A stretch of 14,738 nt of DNA from Eggerthellaceae bacterium UBA3686 (GCA_002371495.1 DFIX01000027.1:59858-74595); one strand, 5' to 3'; positions 7,868 to 14,502 are shown, counted from the first letter of the stretch. The notes: generated by a model from the sequence alone, not told the origin. A program made the numbers and translations.

Positions 7868-7969
7868 CCCAGATTAGCGGCAGGATGCGTAGCCGCTTGC
7901 GCAGCTACAAACTTCAATCATTCTAAAACGCGAGCAGCTGTAGGCCTAGCGTCCTGCCGCTGATCTGGG
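7868..7969. repeat. Palindromic element copy 2 (102 bp)
   Basis: Arms 7868-7888 and 7949-7969 pair over 21 bp with two mismatches, both of which would be G-U wobbles in a plus-strand transcript. The 60-base interior carries the core GCAGCTACAAACTT (7901-7914), a GTAGC/GCTAC hairpin (7889-7908) and TAGGCCTA (7941-7948). Copy 1 has the same total length and a core at the same offset, but a different arm sequence. This suggests an old related pair in which the stem has been kept while its bases changed. Confidence 0.65.
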
Positions 7970-8054
7970 CGGACGGTCGAGAGGCCAGCGCGAATAGCAA
8001 CGTGCATCAAGCTTAATCGACGTCGCTGCTCTGCGGATTCCTAGGGCGGATTGC

Positions 8055-8088
8055 AAAAAAAACGAGGGACGGCGCATAAGGCCGTCCC
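8055..8088 (-). terminator. Rho-independent terminator of the MFS operon
   Basis: Read on the minus strand, an 8-bp perfect stem GGGACGGC/GCCGTCCC (8088-8081 with 8073-8066) and a 7-nt loop are followed by TCG and then eight Ts (8062-8055). It begins 33 nt past the stop codon of the first MFS gene and is a textbook intrinsic terminator. Confidence 0.92.
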
Positions 8089-8120
8089 CCCGTTTGCGCA
8101 AAATTGGTTGTCAGTGCGCG

Positions 8121-9311
8121 TTACGCATCGGAGCCGTCAGCAGCATACTGCTTGACGAACATCAGCAACGCAGCAGATGCCACGCATACCGCCAAGATCA
8201 CCCACGAGGCGATGGTCCATCCAGCGGCGTCGACGACCGCACCGATAACCGGAGGGCCGAGCAAGATGCCCACATTGAAACCGATGGAAACGACACCGAG
8301 CGCAACGCCTGCGAGCTCGGGCTTCTTCACCGTCTGGGCCGTCATGGTCCACAGCACGCACGGGAAGCTCGCATCGACGAACGGGTAGATGATAACGAAC
8401 GGCAGCAGGAACATGGGATTGCCCATGTTCATGCCCCATACCGATACGACGCCGAACAGCGCAAGGGCAATGGCGCCGAACATCTTGCGGTTGCGAATCT
8501 TGTTCAAAAGGGCGCCAACGATGATTGCCGCGATGACGCCGCCGAGCGAGAAGTAGCCGACCCACATGTTGGCGTCGCCCTCGCTCATATTGAAGATCTG
8601 CGACCAGCAGGTGGCGATCCAGTTGACGAATCCGAAGCAGCCGATGCAGAAGAGCATCGTCACGGCCGACATGATCCACGCATACGGCGATTTCATGCCT
8701 TCGGCCAGCGAAACGTCCTCGCTCTCGACGTCGGCGTAGCTGTCTTCGGGGCGCGGGCTTTTCACGCACAACACGTAGAACACGAGCGCCACGACGCAGG
8801 CGGCCAGGCCGAACCACCACATGCCCTGCCACCCGAAGTTGGTAGTAAGCACGCCGCCCAAGAAGAACATGATAGCTTGGGCGCCCATCTGGTAGGCCGC
8901 CCAGATGCTCATGGGAAGGCCGCGCTTGGTCTCGGGGAACCACATGGCGATGATGGACGGGCCGATAACCGACATCAGGCCCACGCCGATGCCCTCTACG
9001 ACGCGCGATGCCATGAGCACGGGGATGCTCGTGGTCATGACGCCGATGAGCGAGCCCGCAACGGCGCAGACAAGGGCGATGATGCCGCCCTTCTTCGGGC
9101 CCAGTTTGTTCAGCACGATAGATGCAGGAATCGCCATGACAATGCCGACGAGCGAAAACAGCGAGCTAAGCCAACCTGCCGTCGCCATATCGATGCCGAA
9201 GGCGCTCTGCAGCGTAGTCATGCAGGGAGCTACCTTGTTCTGCACCAGGGCCAGTGCGATTCCGGCAAAAATGGTCGCGAGAGCGACAATCCATGCCCGT
9301 TTCGTATTCAT
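8121..9311 (-). CDS. MFS permease (paralogue of the gene at 9487-10746)
   Basis: A 396-residue major facilitator superfamily transporter with about twelve hydrophobic segments, located in the cytoplasmic membrane. Loop 2-3 carries a motif-A relative (LNKLGPKKG) and loop 8-9 carries LLNKIRNRK. RVVEGIGVG and LLGPPVIGAV mark TM4 and TM11. The first segment holds the polar signature VQNKVAP, which the neighbouring permease shares (IQNKVPP). No ligand-specific motif is recognised; an organic anion or small aromatic is plausible, given the molybdoenzyme upstream. The start at 9311 has AGGAAAG just before it. It follows the paralogue by 175 nt, which contain stem-loops but no promoter I can defend, so co-transcription is likely. 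A strong terminator follows the gene. Confidence 0.88.
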   Translation of the reverse strand: MNTKRAWIVALATIFAGIALALVQNKVAPCMTTLQSAFGIDMATAGWLSSLFSLVGIVMAIPASIVLNKLGPKKGGIIALVCAVAGSLIGVMTTSIPVLMASRVVEGIGVGLMSVIGPSIIAMWFPETKRGLPMSIWAAYQMGAQAIMFFLGGVLTTNFGWQGMWWFGLAACVVALVFYVLCVKSPRPEDSYADVESEDVSLAEGMKSPYAWIMSAVTMLFCIGCFGFVNWIATCWSQIFNMSEGDANMWVGYFSLGGVIAAIIVGALLNKIRNRKMFGAIALALFGVVSVWGMNMGNPMFLLPFVIIYPFVDASFPCVLWTMTAQTVKKPELAGVALGVVSIGFNVGILLGPPVIGAVVDAAGWTIASWVILAVCVASAALLMFVKQYAADGSDA

Positions 9312-9366
9312 TGCTTTCCTACTCTCCCATCAAATATCCTGCATGCGTCAACTGCCGGCGCATGCG

Positions 9367-9411
9367 AAGGGGCGACCCGTAAGAGCAATTCAAACGGTGC
9401 CGCCCCTTTTT
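9367..9411 (+). terminator. Stem-loop with T-run on the plus strand, between the MFS genes
   Basis: AAGGGGCG (9367-9374) pairs with CGCCCCTT (9401-9408) across a 26-base loop that contains a further CCGT/ACGG pairing, and TTTTT follows at 9407-9411. The orientation is opposite to both flanking genes, so it would stop antisense rather than operon transcription. The long loop makes it a weak terminator candidate. Confidence 0.35.
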
Positions 9412-9415
9412 CATC

Positions 9416-9448
9416 CGGTGTCGCGTTGTCATGATCAGCGCGACACCG
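9416..9448. other. 10-bp perfect intercistronic stem-loop
   Basis: CGGTGTCGCG (9416-9425) and CGCGACACCG (9439-9448) are perfectly complementary around a 13-base loop containing TGATCA. It lies 38 bases past the stop codon of the upstream MFS gene. No T-run follows on either strand, so it is more likely an mRNA-stabilising or processing hairpin, or a protein-binding dyad, than a terminator. Confidence 0.6.
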
Positions 9449-9486
9449 TACAACTCATGTGCTTTGCCTTCTGGCGTTTTTGCCGA

Positions 9487-10746
9487 TTATTCGGCGAGCT
9501 CTGCGGCTTTTGCCGCCTCGGCTTCGATCTTCAGGTTCTCTTCGTCATACGACTTTACGAACGCGAAGATGATGGCGCCGATCACTGCTGCTACGACCAG
9601 CGGGATCGTCGCGGTCGCCCAACCATAGGTCTCGATGAAGTAACCGGTGACCGGGGGACCGAGCAGCGTGCCGATGTTCAGGCCAACGTTAAGGATGCCG
9701 ATAGCGGTGCCCGCGTATTCGGGCTTCTTCGCCGTCGACGGTGCAATCGTCCAGTAAACGGTGGGGATCATACCCTCAAGGAACGGGTAGATGATGATGA
9801 ACGGGATGACCATCGCCGGGTTGTCCATGCGGAAGCACAAGAACAGCACGATGGTGTACAGAGCAAAACCAAGCGTGCCAACCCAGTGGCGGTTGTTGAG
9901 CTTAACCTTGTTCAACAGCCAACCGACGAAGATAACCATCGGAATCTCGATTGCATACAAAATCGATACCCAAAGGTTGGACTGGTTCATGTCGCCGCCG
10001 GTGAACGTCTGCGCCCAGTACAGCGAGATATAGGTCGCAAACCCGAAGCAGCAGAACGTGAAGATGACGCCGCACAGCGTGATGAGCCAGGTGGAACCGG
10101 ACTTGAACGCTTCGCCGAAGTGGAATTCGTCTTCGGGCTCGCCCAGGGCATAATTAGGGGTACCCGCGGGAGGATCGTCGACTTTCCACCAGTAAAAGAC
10201 CAAGACGACAACAGCAAAGATGCAGGTGAACCACCAAACAGCTTGCCAGCCGCCAAGCTCGACGAGCGGCACGCCCAGGAGGAAGAGAAGCGTCTGCGAA
10301 CACATCATCCACGAACCCCACAGGCCCATGGGAAGGCCACGCTTCTCGGGCGGGAACCACTCAGAGATTACCGATGGGCCCACTACGGCGATCATGCCCA
10401 CGCCTGTGCCTTCGATGACGCGGGTGATGAGCATGAACGTAAGGTTGCCCTCCGTGAAGGCTCCGATGGCGGAACCCACGGCGGCGAAGATGAGCGCGGT
10501 GACGCCGATTTTCTTGGCGCCGAATTTGCGCATCAGATAGGATGCCGGGATGGCGGTGATCATACCCATGATGGTGAATACAGAGGTCAGCCACCCAGCG
10601 TCGGTCTCGCCAATGTTGAATTCGAGCATGATGACATCGATAACCGGCGGAACCTTGTTTTGGATGTTAGCGAGGGCAAAGCCGCCGAAAAACGCGATGA
10701 TCACGACGACCCATGCTGCGGTACTCGCTTTTTGCTTGTTTGTCAT
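9487..10746 (-). CDS. MFS permease (paralogue of the gene at 8121-9311)
   Basis: A 419-residue MFS transporter with about twelve membrane spans. It shares colinear motifs with the next gene: IQNKVPP in TM1, AGWLTSVF, LMRKFGAKK in loop 2-3, RVIEGTGVG in TM4, EWFPPEKRGLPM, LLNKVK in loop 8-9, and TLLGPPVTGY in TM11. The C-terminal tail is charged and Ala/Glu-rich (EEAEAA-like) and is longer than in its paralogue. The strong ribosome site AAGGAGGGGG immediately precedes the ATG. The 272-nt leader holds two stable hairpins, a palindrome next to the ribosome site and a possible leader ORF, so its expression may be controlled separately from the zinc-ribbon genes upstream. The substrate is unknown; a tandem pair may split uptake and efflux of substrate and product. 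Confidence 0.9.
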   Translation of the reverse strand: MTNKQKASTAAWVVVIIAFFGGFALANIQNKVPPVIDVIMLEFNIGETDAGWLTSVFTIMGMITAIPASYLMRKFGAKKIGVTALIFAAVGSAIGAFTEGNLTFMLITRVIEGTGVGMIAVVGPSVISEWFPPEKRGLPMGLWGSWMMCSQTLLFLLGVPLVELGGWQAVWWFTCIFAVVVLVFYWWKVDDPPAGTPNYALGEPEDEFHFGEAFKSGSTWLITLCGVIFTFCCFGFATYISLYWAQTFTGGDMNQSNLWVSILYAIEIPMVIFVGWLLNKVKLNNRHWVGTLGFALYTIVLFLCFRMDNPAMVIPFIIIYPFLEGMIPTVYWTIAPSTAKKPEYAGTAIGILNVGLNIGTLLGPPVTGYFIETYGWATATIPLVVAAVIGAIIFAFVKSYDEENLKIEAEAAKAAELAE

Positions 10747-10760
10747 GCCCCCTCCTTAAA

Positions 10761-10770
10761 GAATCGATTC
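10761..10770. promoter_or_regulatory. 10-bp palindrome next to the MFS ribosome site
   Basis: GAATCGATTC is a perfect palindrome ending a few bases before the ribosome-binding site of the permease gene that starts at 10746. Its position would suit an operator or a translational control element, but a palindrome this short can occur by chance. Confidence 0.3.
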
Positions 10771-10800
10771 GCTTCGATCAGATTTGTATTCCGCTCTATA

Positions 10801-10823
10801 GGCGGGCCGGGGCGTGGCCCGCC
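10801..10823. other. 8-bp GC-rich stem-loop in the MFS leader
   Basis: GGCGGGCC (10801-10808) pairs perfectly with GGCCCGCC (10816-10823) around a 7-base loop, 55 nt upstream of the MFS start codon. No T-run follows on the minus strand. It could be a leader hairpin or part of an end-of-operon structure. Confidence 0.5.
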
Positions 10824-10870
10824 AATATATGTATGGCGATTAGAGCGGCTTGCCCGAAATCTGCAGAAGA

Positions 10871-10906
10871 AACAGGATTCATGCACCTGGGAAGGTGCAT
10901 GCGCCT
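10871..10906 (-). terminator. Stem-loop after the zinc-ribbon gene, possible terminator or attenuator
   Basis: On the minus strand CATGCACCT-TCCC-AGGTGCATG forms a perfect 9-bp stem (10901-10893 with 10888-10880). It is extended by ACAGG/CCTGT flanks across a small internal loop, and a pyrimidine-rich TTTCTTCT follows. It lies about 115 nt past the stop of the 126-aa zinc-ribbon gene and about 125 nt before the MFS gene. The broken T-tract makes full termination uncertain. It overlaps the end of a 29-codon ORF. Confidence 0.5.
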
Positions 10907-10968
10907 GTCGTTCTTCCCGAACCGTTTCCTCTTGCGGGGGCAGGCACGTAGCACTTTCGAATTGACAT
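10879..10968 (-). CDS. Possible 29-residue leader ORF
   Basis: An ATG at 10968 is preceded by GAGAGGGG at a good distance and opens 29 codons (MSIRKCYVPAPARG...ACTFPGA). The stop codon lies at the end of the stem-loop at 10880-10901. The position, between the zinc-ribbon gene and the MFS gene with its stop inside a hairpin, resembles a leader-peptide arrangement. No run of one codon is striking apart from some Pro, Gly and Arg. It may be fortuitous. Confidence 0.25.
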   Translation of the reverse strand: MSIRKCYVPAPARGNGSGRTTGACTFPGA

Positions 10969-11018
10969 AGAAATCCCCTCTCGACCGCAATAGTGATGCA
11001 GGAGAACTAGGGCTTCAT

Positions 11019-11399
11019 TTACCCAATGACGGTCTTGGCCGGAGTATACCCACGATCCAAGACTTCCCCGAATGCGTACCCGCATTTCTTGCAGGTAGCA
11101 CGACTCCCCAGGACGTAGCTCCCGCATTCGGGACAAACTTTGATTCGACCCGCCTTCAGGCAGTCCTTGCAGAGCGGCTTCTCGAAAGGCGAACAAAGAA
11201 AGCATGCTTTCTTGACCTCGGTGTTCAGGTGAGTAACCACTTTGCTCTCGTCATGAACGATCGGTGTGCCGCACTTCGGACAAACATCTCGTTCATACGG
11301 GTTGTACCGCCCGCAAACCGGGCATTCAACGGGGAACTTCGTAACCGCTTTCTTGTGGCAACGGTTGCACCACGGGCTGCATGTTCTGCAATTAGGCAT
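11019..11399 (-). CDS. Small protein with eight CxxC motifs (tandem zinc ribbons)
   Basis: A 126-residue protein carrying eight CxxC pairs: C4/C7, C11/C14, C26/C29, C40/C43, C66/C69, C77/C80, C89/C92 and C103/C106. They are spaced as four zinc-ribbon-like modules (CPVCG...CPKCG, CPECG...CKKCG). There is no membrane segment or signal peptide. The spacing is that of double zinc ribbons, not rubredoxin. It sits 33 nt after the smaller zinc-ribbon gene, with TAGGAGG before its ATG, and is probably the last gene of the molybdoenzyme operon. Possible jobs are metal-binding scaffold, assembly factor for the iron-sulfur subunit, or nucleic-acid binder. The context favours a role with the enzyme, but this is inference. 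Confidence 0.8.
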   Translation of the reverse strand: MPNCRTCSPWCNRCHKKAVTKFPVECPVCGRYNPYERDVCPKCGTPIVHDESKVVTHLNTEVKKACFLCSPFEKPLCKDCLKAGRIKVCPECGSYVLGSRATCKKCGYAFGEVLDRGYTPAKTVIG

Positions 11400-11432
11400 A
11401 GCCTTCCTCCTAACACGCAGCTATAAAGCAGT

Positions 11433-11693
11433 TTACGCCGTAGGCGGCTTCGGAGCGCCAGGGGCCTTCGGTGCGCCAGGGGCAGCGGGCTTCTTGTTGT
11501 CGAGGCCCTGCGGAGTCAGGGAAATCTCGACCTTCTTCGCGCCCGGGGTCACGCCAGCAGCCTTGGCTGCAGCTTCCTTGGAGGCTGCCAGGTCGGCACC
11601 GCACTTCTTGCAGGTGTCGTCGATGGGCTTGTTGAACGTGCCGCACTCGAGGCACTTGACGATGGTCACGCTTGCTGCAGGTCTAAAGCACAT
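11433..11693 (-). CDS. Small zinc-ribbon protein with Ala/Pro-rich tail
   Basis: An 86-residue protein. One zinc ribbon is formed by C14/C17 (CLECG) and C28/C31 (CKKCG); C2 is an extra cysteine in the MCFRPAA start. Residues 36-86 are disordered-looking and rich in Ala, Pro, Lys and Gly, ending in APGAPKAPGAPKPP. A strong AAGGAG ribosome site precedes the start. It lies between the ferredoxin-like subunit gene and the larger zinc-ribbon gene, all in the same direction, so it is probably co-transcribed with the molybdoenzyme. The function is not known; a small accessory or electron-carrier assembly protein is a guess. Confidence 0.8.
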   Translation of the reverse strand: MCFRPAASVTIVKCLECGTFNKPIDDTCKKCGADLAASKEAAAKAAGVTPGAKKVEISLTPQGLDNKKPAAPGAPKAPGAPKPPTA

Positions 11694-11711
11694 AGTTACT
11701 CCTTACATCAA

Positions 11712-11744
11712 CCGGCGCCCCGCCTCGGGTAGGCGAGGCGCCGG
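11712..11744 (-). other. Long intercistronic stem-loop after the ferredoxin gene
   Basis: CCGGCGCC (11712-11719) and GGCGCCGG (11737-11744) enclose CGCCT/AGGCG, giving a nearly continuous 14-position stem with a 5-base loop. The only mismatch, C-A on the plus strand, becomes a U-G wobble in the minus-strand transcript, so the fold suits the operon mRNA. No T-run follows. It may stabilise the enzyme-encoding part of the mRNA or lower downstream expression. Confidence 0.65.
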
Positions 11745-11762
11745 ATCGGATGAATCAAACGA

Positions 11763-12107
11763 TTACTGCTCGGGCACGTACACCCAGGAGCGCGGGGTCT
11801 CGGCGGCCATCTTGGCCAGGTCCTCGACCTTGCCGTACTTCATGCAGGCAGCCTGGCAGTGATGCACGCACGTCGGGAGCTTGCCCATTTCGACGCGCTC
11901 GGCGCACAGGTCGCACAGCGAGGTGAAAACCGGCAGGTAGTTGTACTCGTACTTGCCGCTCGGCAGCATGCGCGGGCCGTCTTCGAACAGCTTCACGCCG
12001 TACACGCCCTCACCGAAGTTGTGCTCGACCTTGCAGGCCATCTCGCAGGAATGGCAGCCGGTGCACCAGGTGTAATCGATAAACAGACCGTATTTCTCGT
12101 CAGCCAT
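11763..12107 (-). CDS. Short 4Fe-4S ferredoxin-like subunit of the molybdoenzyme
   Basis: A 114-residue iron-sulfur protein. One cysteine group is C15-x2-C18-x2-C21-x3-C25 (WCTGCHSCEMAC), the other C65, C68, C80, C84 and C88 (CDLC...CVHHCQAAC). This is enough for about two [4Fe-4S] clusters. It resembles half of a DmsB/PsrB-type four-cluster subunit, which is usually close to 200 residues. It should carry electrons to or from the catalytic subunit encoded just upstream: the stop and start codons are 2 nt apart (TAACTATG) with GGGAGG inside the upstream gene. No signal peptide or membrane-anchor gene accompanies it, so a cytoplasmic electron donor is implied. Confidence 0.9.
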   Translation of the reverse strand: MADEKYGLFIDYTWCTGCHSCEMACKVEHNFGEGVYGVKLFEDGPRMLPSGKYEYNYLPVFTSLCDLCAERVEMGKLPTCVHHCQAACMKYGKVEDLAKMAAETPRSWVYVPEQ

Positions 12108-12109
12108 AG

Positions 12110-14452
12110 TTACTTAGCCTCCCCCGTGTTGATGACAGCAACCGTCATCGACTCGTCATTCTCTTTCGTCACCGGGTAGATCTTGCAGATCTGGTTGGCG
12201 TACGGAGCACCGTACAACGTAGGACCGGTAACGCCCTGAACCGTAAGGTTGTTGATGTTGCAATCGAACACGCCGTACAGGCTCGGATACGCACCCTCGC
12301 GCTCGGGGAACCACCAGCCGTGCTCGGAACGCACGGTGTCGGGCTTGAGCGACGGGTTGATGCGCACGCGCTGCTTGCACTTGCCGCGCATGTTCTCGAC
12401 CCAGATCCAGTCGCCAGCGCACACGCCGATCTTGGCGGCGGTGTCGGGATGCAGGTCGGTCAGCGGATCGGGATGCGACTCGCGCAGACGCGGAACCATG
12501 CGCTCCTCGGAGTGGAAGTACTCCCACGTACGGGCACCGGTGGTGAGCACGTACGGATACTCCTCGAACAGCTCCGGCGTGGAGACCGGGGACTCAGGCG
12601 GCTCTTCGTAGTAAGGCAGCGGATCGAAGCCCCAAGCCTCGAACAGGGTGTTGTACAGCTCGCAACGGCCCGTGTTGGTGTTGAAGCCGGGCTGACCGTC
12701 GTCGCGCAGCCAACCGAGCTCGTACTTGCGGTAAGCCCAGTCATCAGGCCAGTCGATAACCTTCTCGCACAGCTCGGGGAAGGTCTCGTCGGTCTTGTGC
12801 GGCCAACCAGCATGGAAGCGGTTGCCAGCCTGGATCCACCAGGTCATGAGCTCGATGTCGTCGTTCCACGGGAAGCGCTCGGGATGCAGGCGCTTGCCGA
12901 GCTCGAGGATGATCTGCTCGTCGGACTTGGCCTCGTAGTAATCCGCAACCTTGACGATGGAGCGCAGCGGCCACCACCACACGCGAGCGGAGTTACGCTC
13001 GCAGCTCATGCCGCAGGGCAGCACGATGTCGGCGCAGGCAATCGCCGTCGGGGTCATGAAGACGTCGACCACGACGTTGTACCAAACGCTCTTCATGGCG
13101 CGGTAAACGCGCGGAGCGTCGGCAGCCATGTTGGCGATGGGGTTGGTGGACTGGATGAACTGCATGCGGATGGGGTAAGGCTCGCCAGTCTCGATGGCGT
13201 TCAGAACCGTGTCGCCGTTGGCGGTCGGGTCGAAGCCAAGAGCGTGCAGCGGGGAGGTCTCGACGCCGAGCATCTTGCCGAGCATCTCGTCGGAGAGGAA
13301 CCACATGCCGCAGCCATAGGAGTCAGGAATGTCGTAAGCGCAGCGCGGAATCATCATGCCGCCGGGGACGTCAATGTCACCGCAGATGGCGCCGATGGAG
13401 AGCAGCGCCTGAGCCAGGGGGATACCGCAAACGGTCTGGTCGACCTTCAGGCCCCACTGAACGGTGCCGGGGTTGGCCTTGCCGAAGGCACGGGCAGCCT
13501 CGCGGATCAGCTCGGCGTCGACGCCGGCGATCTCGGCAGCGATCTCGGGGGTGTACTCGCGAGCACGCTCGGCCAGCTCTTCGAAGCCGTAGCACCAGTT
13601 CTCAACGAAGTCATGGTCGTAGAGGTCTTCCTCGATAATGACGTTGATCATGGCGATGACAACAGCAGCGTCGGTGCCAGGACGGACCTGCAGCCAGTAC
13701 TCGGCCTTGGAGGCCAGCCAGGTGCAGCTCGGGTCCAGGACGATCAGCTTGGTGCCGCCCTGCTTCATGACGTCAACGATCCAGTGGCCGAAGAAGCCGT
13801 CGCCGTTGGAGACGAGAGCGTTGTTGCCAACGTTGAGGATGTACTCGGGGTACACGTACTCGGGGTCAGCGTAGCGCTGCTCGAGGTGCTGCGACATGTC
13901 GGCTACGAAGAAGTCGCCCATGAAGCAGTGGCCGATGGTGGTACGCGGCAGGTAGCACGCGTCGCCGGACAGGAAGCCAAGCACGAAGTTCGGGCTATCG
14001 AAACCGGCATAGGACAGGTACGGGGTCTGCCAGCAGATGTTACGGCCGGTGCCCTGCATCGAAACGATGGACTCGGGACCGTAGTCGCGCCAAATCTCCT
14101 TGACGTGCTCGACGATGTCGTCATAAGCCTCGTCCCAGGTGATGCGCTCCCACTTGTTCTCGCCACGCTCGCCAACGCGCTTCAGCGGGTACTTCAGGCG
14201 ATCGGGATGATAGAACGTCTCGACGACGTCGAGGCAACGCATGCACAGACGGCCCTGGTTGTAAGGGGACAGCGGGTCGCCTTCGATCTTCTCTACCTTG
14301 CCATCCTTGGTGTAGTACAGGACGGAGCAGCCGTTGTGGCAGCCAGGCGCGGTCCACATGTTCGTACGCGTGACCGTGTACTCGCCTTCTTGCCACTGCC
14401 AGTCGGTTTTGTAAACGTCTTTGTTGACGCCTTCGAGTTCATTGGTAAGCAT
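12110..14452 (-). CDS. Molybdopterin (bis-MGD) oxidoreductase catalytic subunit, DMSO-reductase family
   Basis: A 780-residue catalytic subunit. The N-terminal Fe-S region has C38-x3-C42 (CHNGC) and C70-x2-C73 (LCMRC). The usual first Cys of Cx2Cx3C reads A35, and C73 is extra. The region GDACYLPRTTIGHCFMG places C166 at the likely Mo-ligand position. The MopB core and the C-terminal molybdopterin-binding domain (TGARTWEYFHSEE, GWWFPE, QICKIYPV) follow. No Tat signal is present, so the enzyme is cytoplasmic. Relatives include thiosulfate/DMSO reductases, acetylene hydratase, pyrogallol transhydroxylase and gut catechol dehydroxylases, so the substrate cannot be fixed. Upstream are GAGAGAGGG and a 55-aa gene; the ferredoxin-like subunit gene follows at 2 nt. 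Confidence 0.92.
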   Translation of the reverse strand: MLTNELEGVNKDVYKTDWQWQEGEYTVTRTNMWTAPGCHNGCSVLYYTKDGKVEKIEGDPLSPYNQGRLCMRCLDVVETFYHPDRLKYPLKRVGERGENKWERITWDEAYDDIVEHVKEIWRDYGPESIVSMQGTGRNICWQTPYLSYAGFDSPNFVLGFLSGDACYLPRTTIGHCFMGDFFVADMSQHLEQRYADPEYVYPEYILNVGNNALVSNGDGFFGHWIVDVMKQGGTKLIVLDPSCTWLASKAEYWLQVRPGTDAAVVIAMINVIIEEDLYDHDFVENWCYGFEELAERAREYTPEIAAEIAGVDAELIREAARAFGKANPGTVQWGLKVDQTVCGIPLAQALLSIGAICGDIDVPGGMMIPRCAYDIPDSYGCGMWFLSDEMLGKMLGVETSPLHALGFDPTANGDTVLNAIETGEPYPIRMQFIQSTNPIANMAADAPRVYRAMKSVWYNVVVDVFMTPTAIACADIVLPCGMSCERNSARVWWWPLRSIVKVADYYEAKSDEQIILELGKRLHPERFPWNDDIELMTWWIQAGNRFHAGWPHKTDETFPELCEKVIDWPDDWAYRKYELGWLRDDGQPGFNTNTGRCELYNTLFEAWGFDPLPYYEEPPESPVSTPELFEEYPYVLTTGARTWEYFHSEERMVPRLRESHPDPLTDLHPDTAAKIGVCAGDWIWVENMRGKCKQRVRINPSLKPDTVRSEHGWWFPEREGAYPSLYGVFDCNINNLTVQGVTGPTLYGAPYANQICKIYPVTKENDESMTVAVINTGEAK

Positions 14453-14502
14453 ACCTAATTAACCCTCTCTCACTCGTCAAACCTTAACTTGGAATTGATT
14501 AC

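Larger units (their letters stand above)
7675..8120. other. Gene-free convergent intergenic region
   Basis: This 446-base gap lies between the 3' ends of the activator (plus) and the first MFS gene (minus). It holds two palindromic 102-bp elements (7725-7826 and 7868-7969) and the MFS terminator (8055-8088). It contains no ORF with a convincing ribosome site and no tRNA-like fold. An 11-bp direct repeat, TGGGCGGACGG, occurs at 7727-7737 and 7966-7976. No T-tailed terminator is visible for the activator gene. Confidence 0.7.

Noticed and set aside
7726..7926. Small plus-strand ORF of 66 codons in the convergent gap
   Set aside because: It has no convincing ribosome site, its composition is dominated by the palindromic repeat, and it runs through both elements.
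7725..7969. CRISPR array or integron attC sites
   Set aside because: There are only two copies with strongly diverged arms, no regular spacers and no cas genes. No integrase gene or GTTRRRY/RYYYAAC core was seen.
7675..8054. Retron or diversity-generating element RNA
   Set aside because: The hairpins are suggestive, but no reverse transcriptase is encoded anywhere in the window.
10790..10840. Sigma-54 promoter before the MFS gene (TTGGCGGGCCACGCC)
   Set aside because: The TGGC start matches, but the required GC does not fall 10 nt after the GG.
8905..10965. 686-codon plus-strand open frame across both MFS genes
   Set aside because: It spans two clear MFS genes and their structured gap, is full of His/Asp/Arg, and has no recognisable domain: an antisense shadow.
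12320..14458. 712-codon open frame on the plus strand opposite the molybdoenzyme
   Set aside because: It is antisense to an unmistakable catalytic subunit, has no family motifs, and reflects the codon bias of a GC-rich gene on the other strand.
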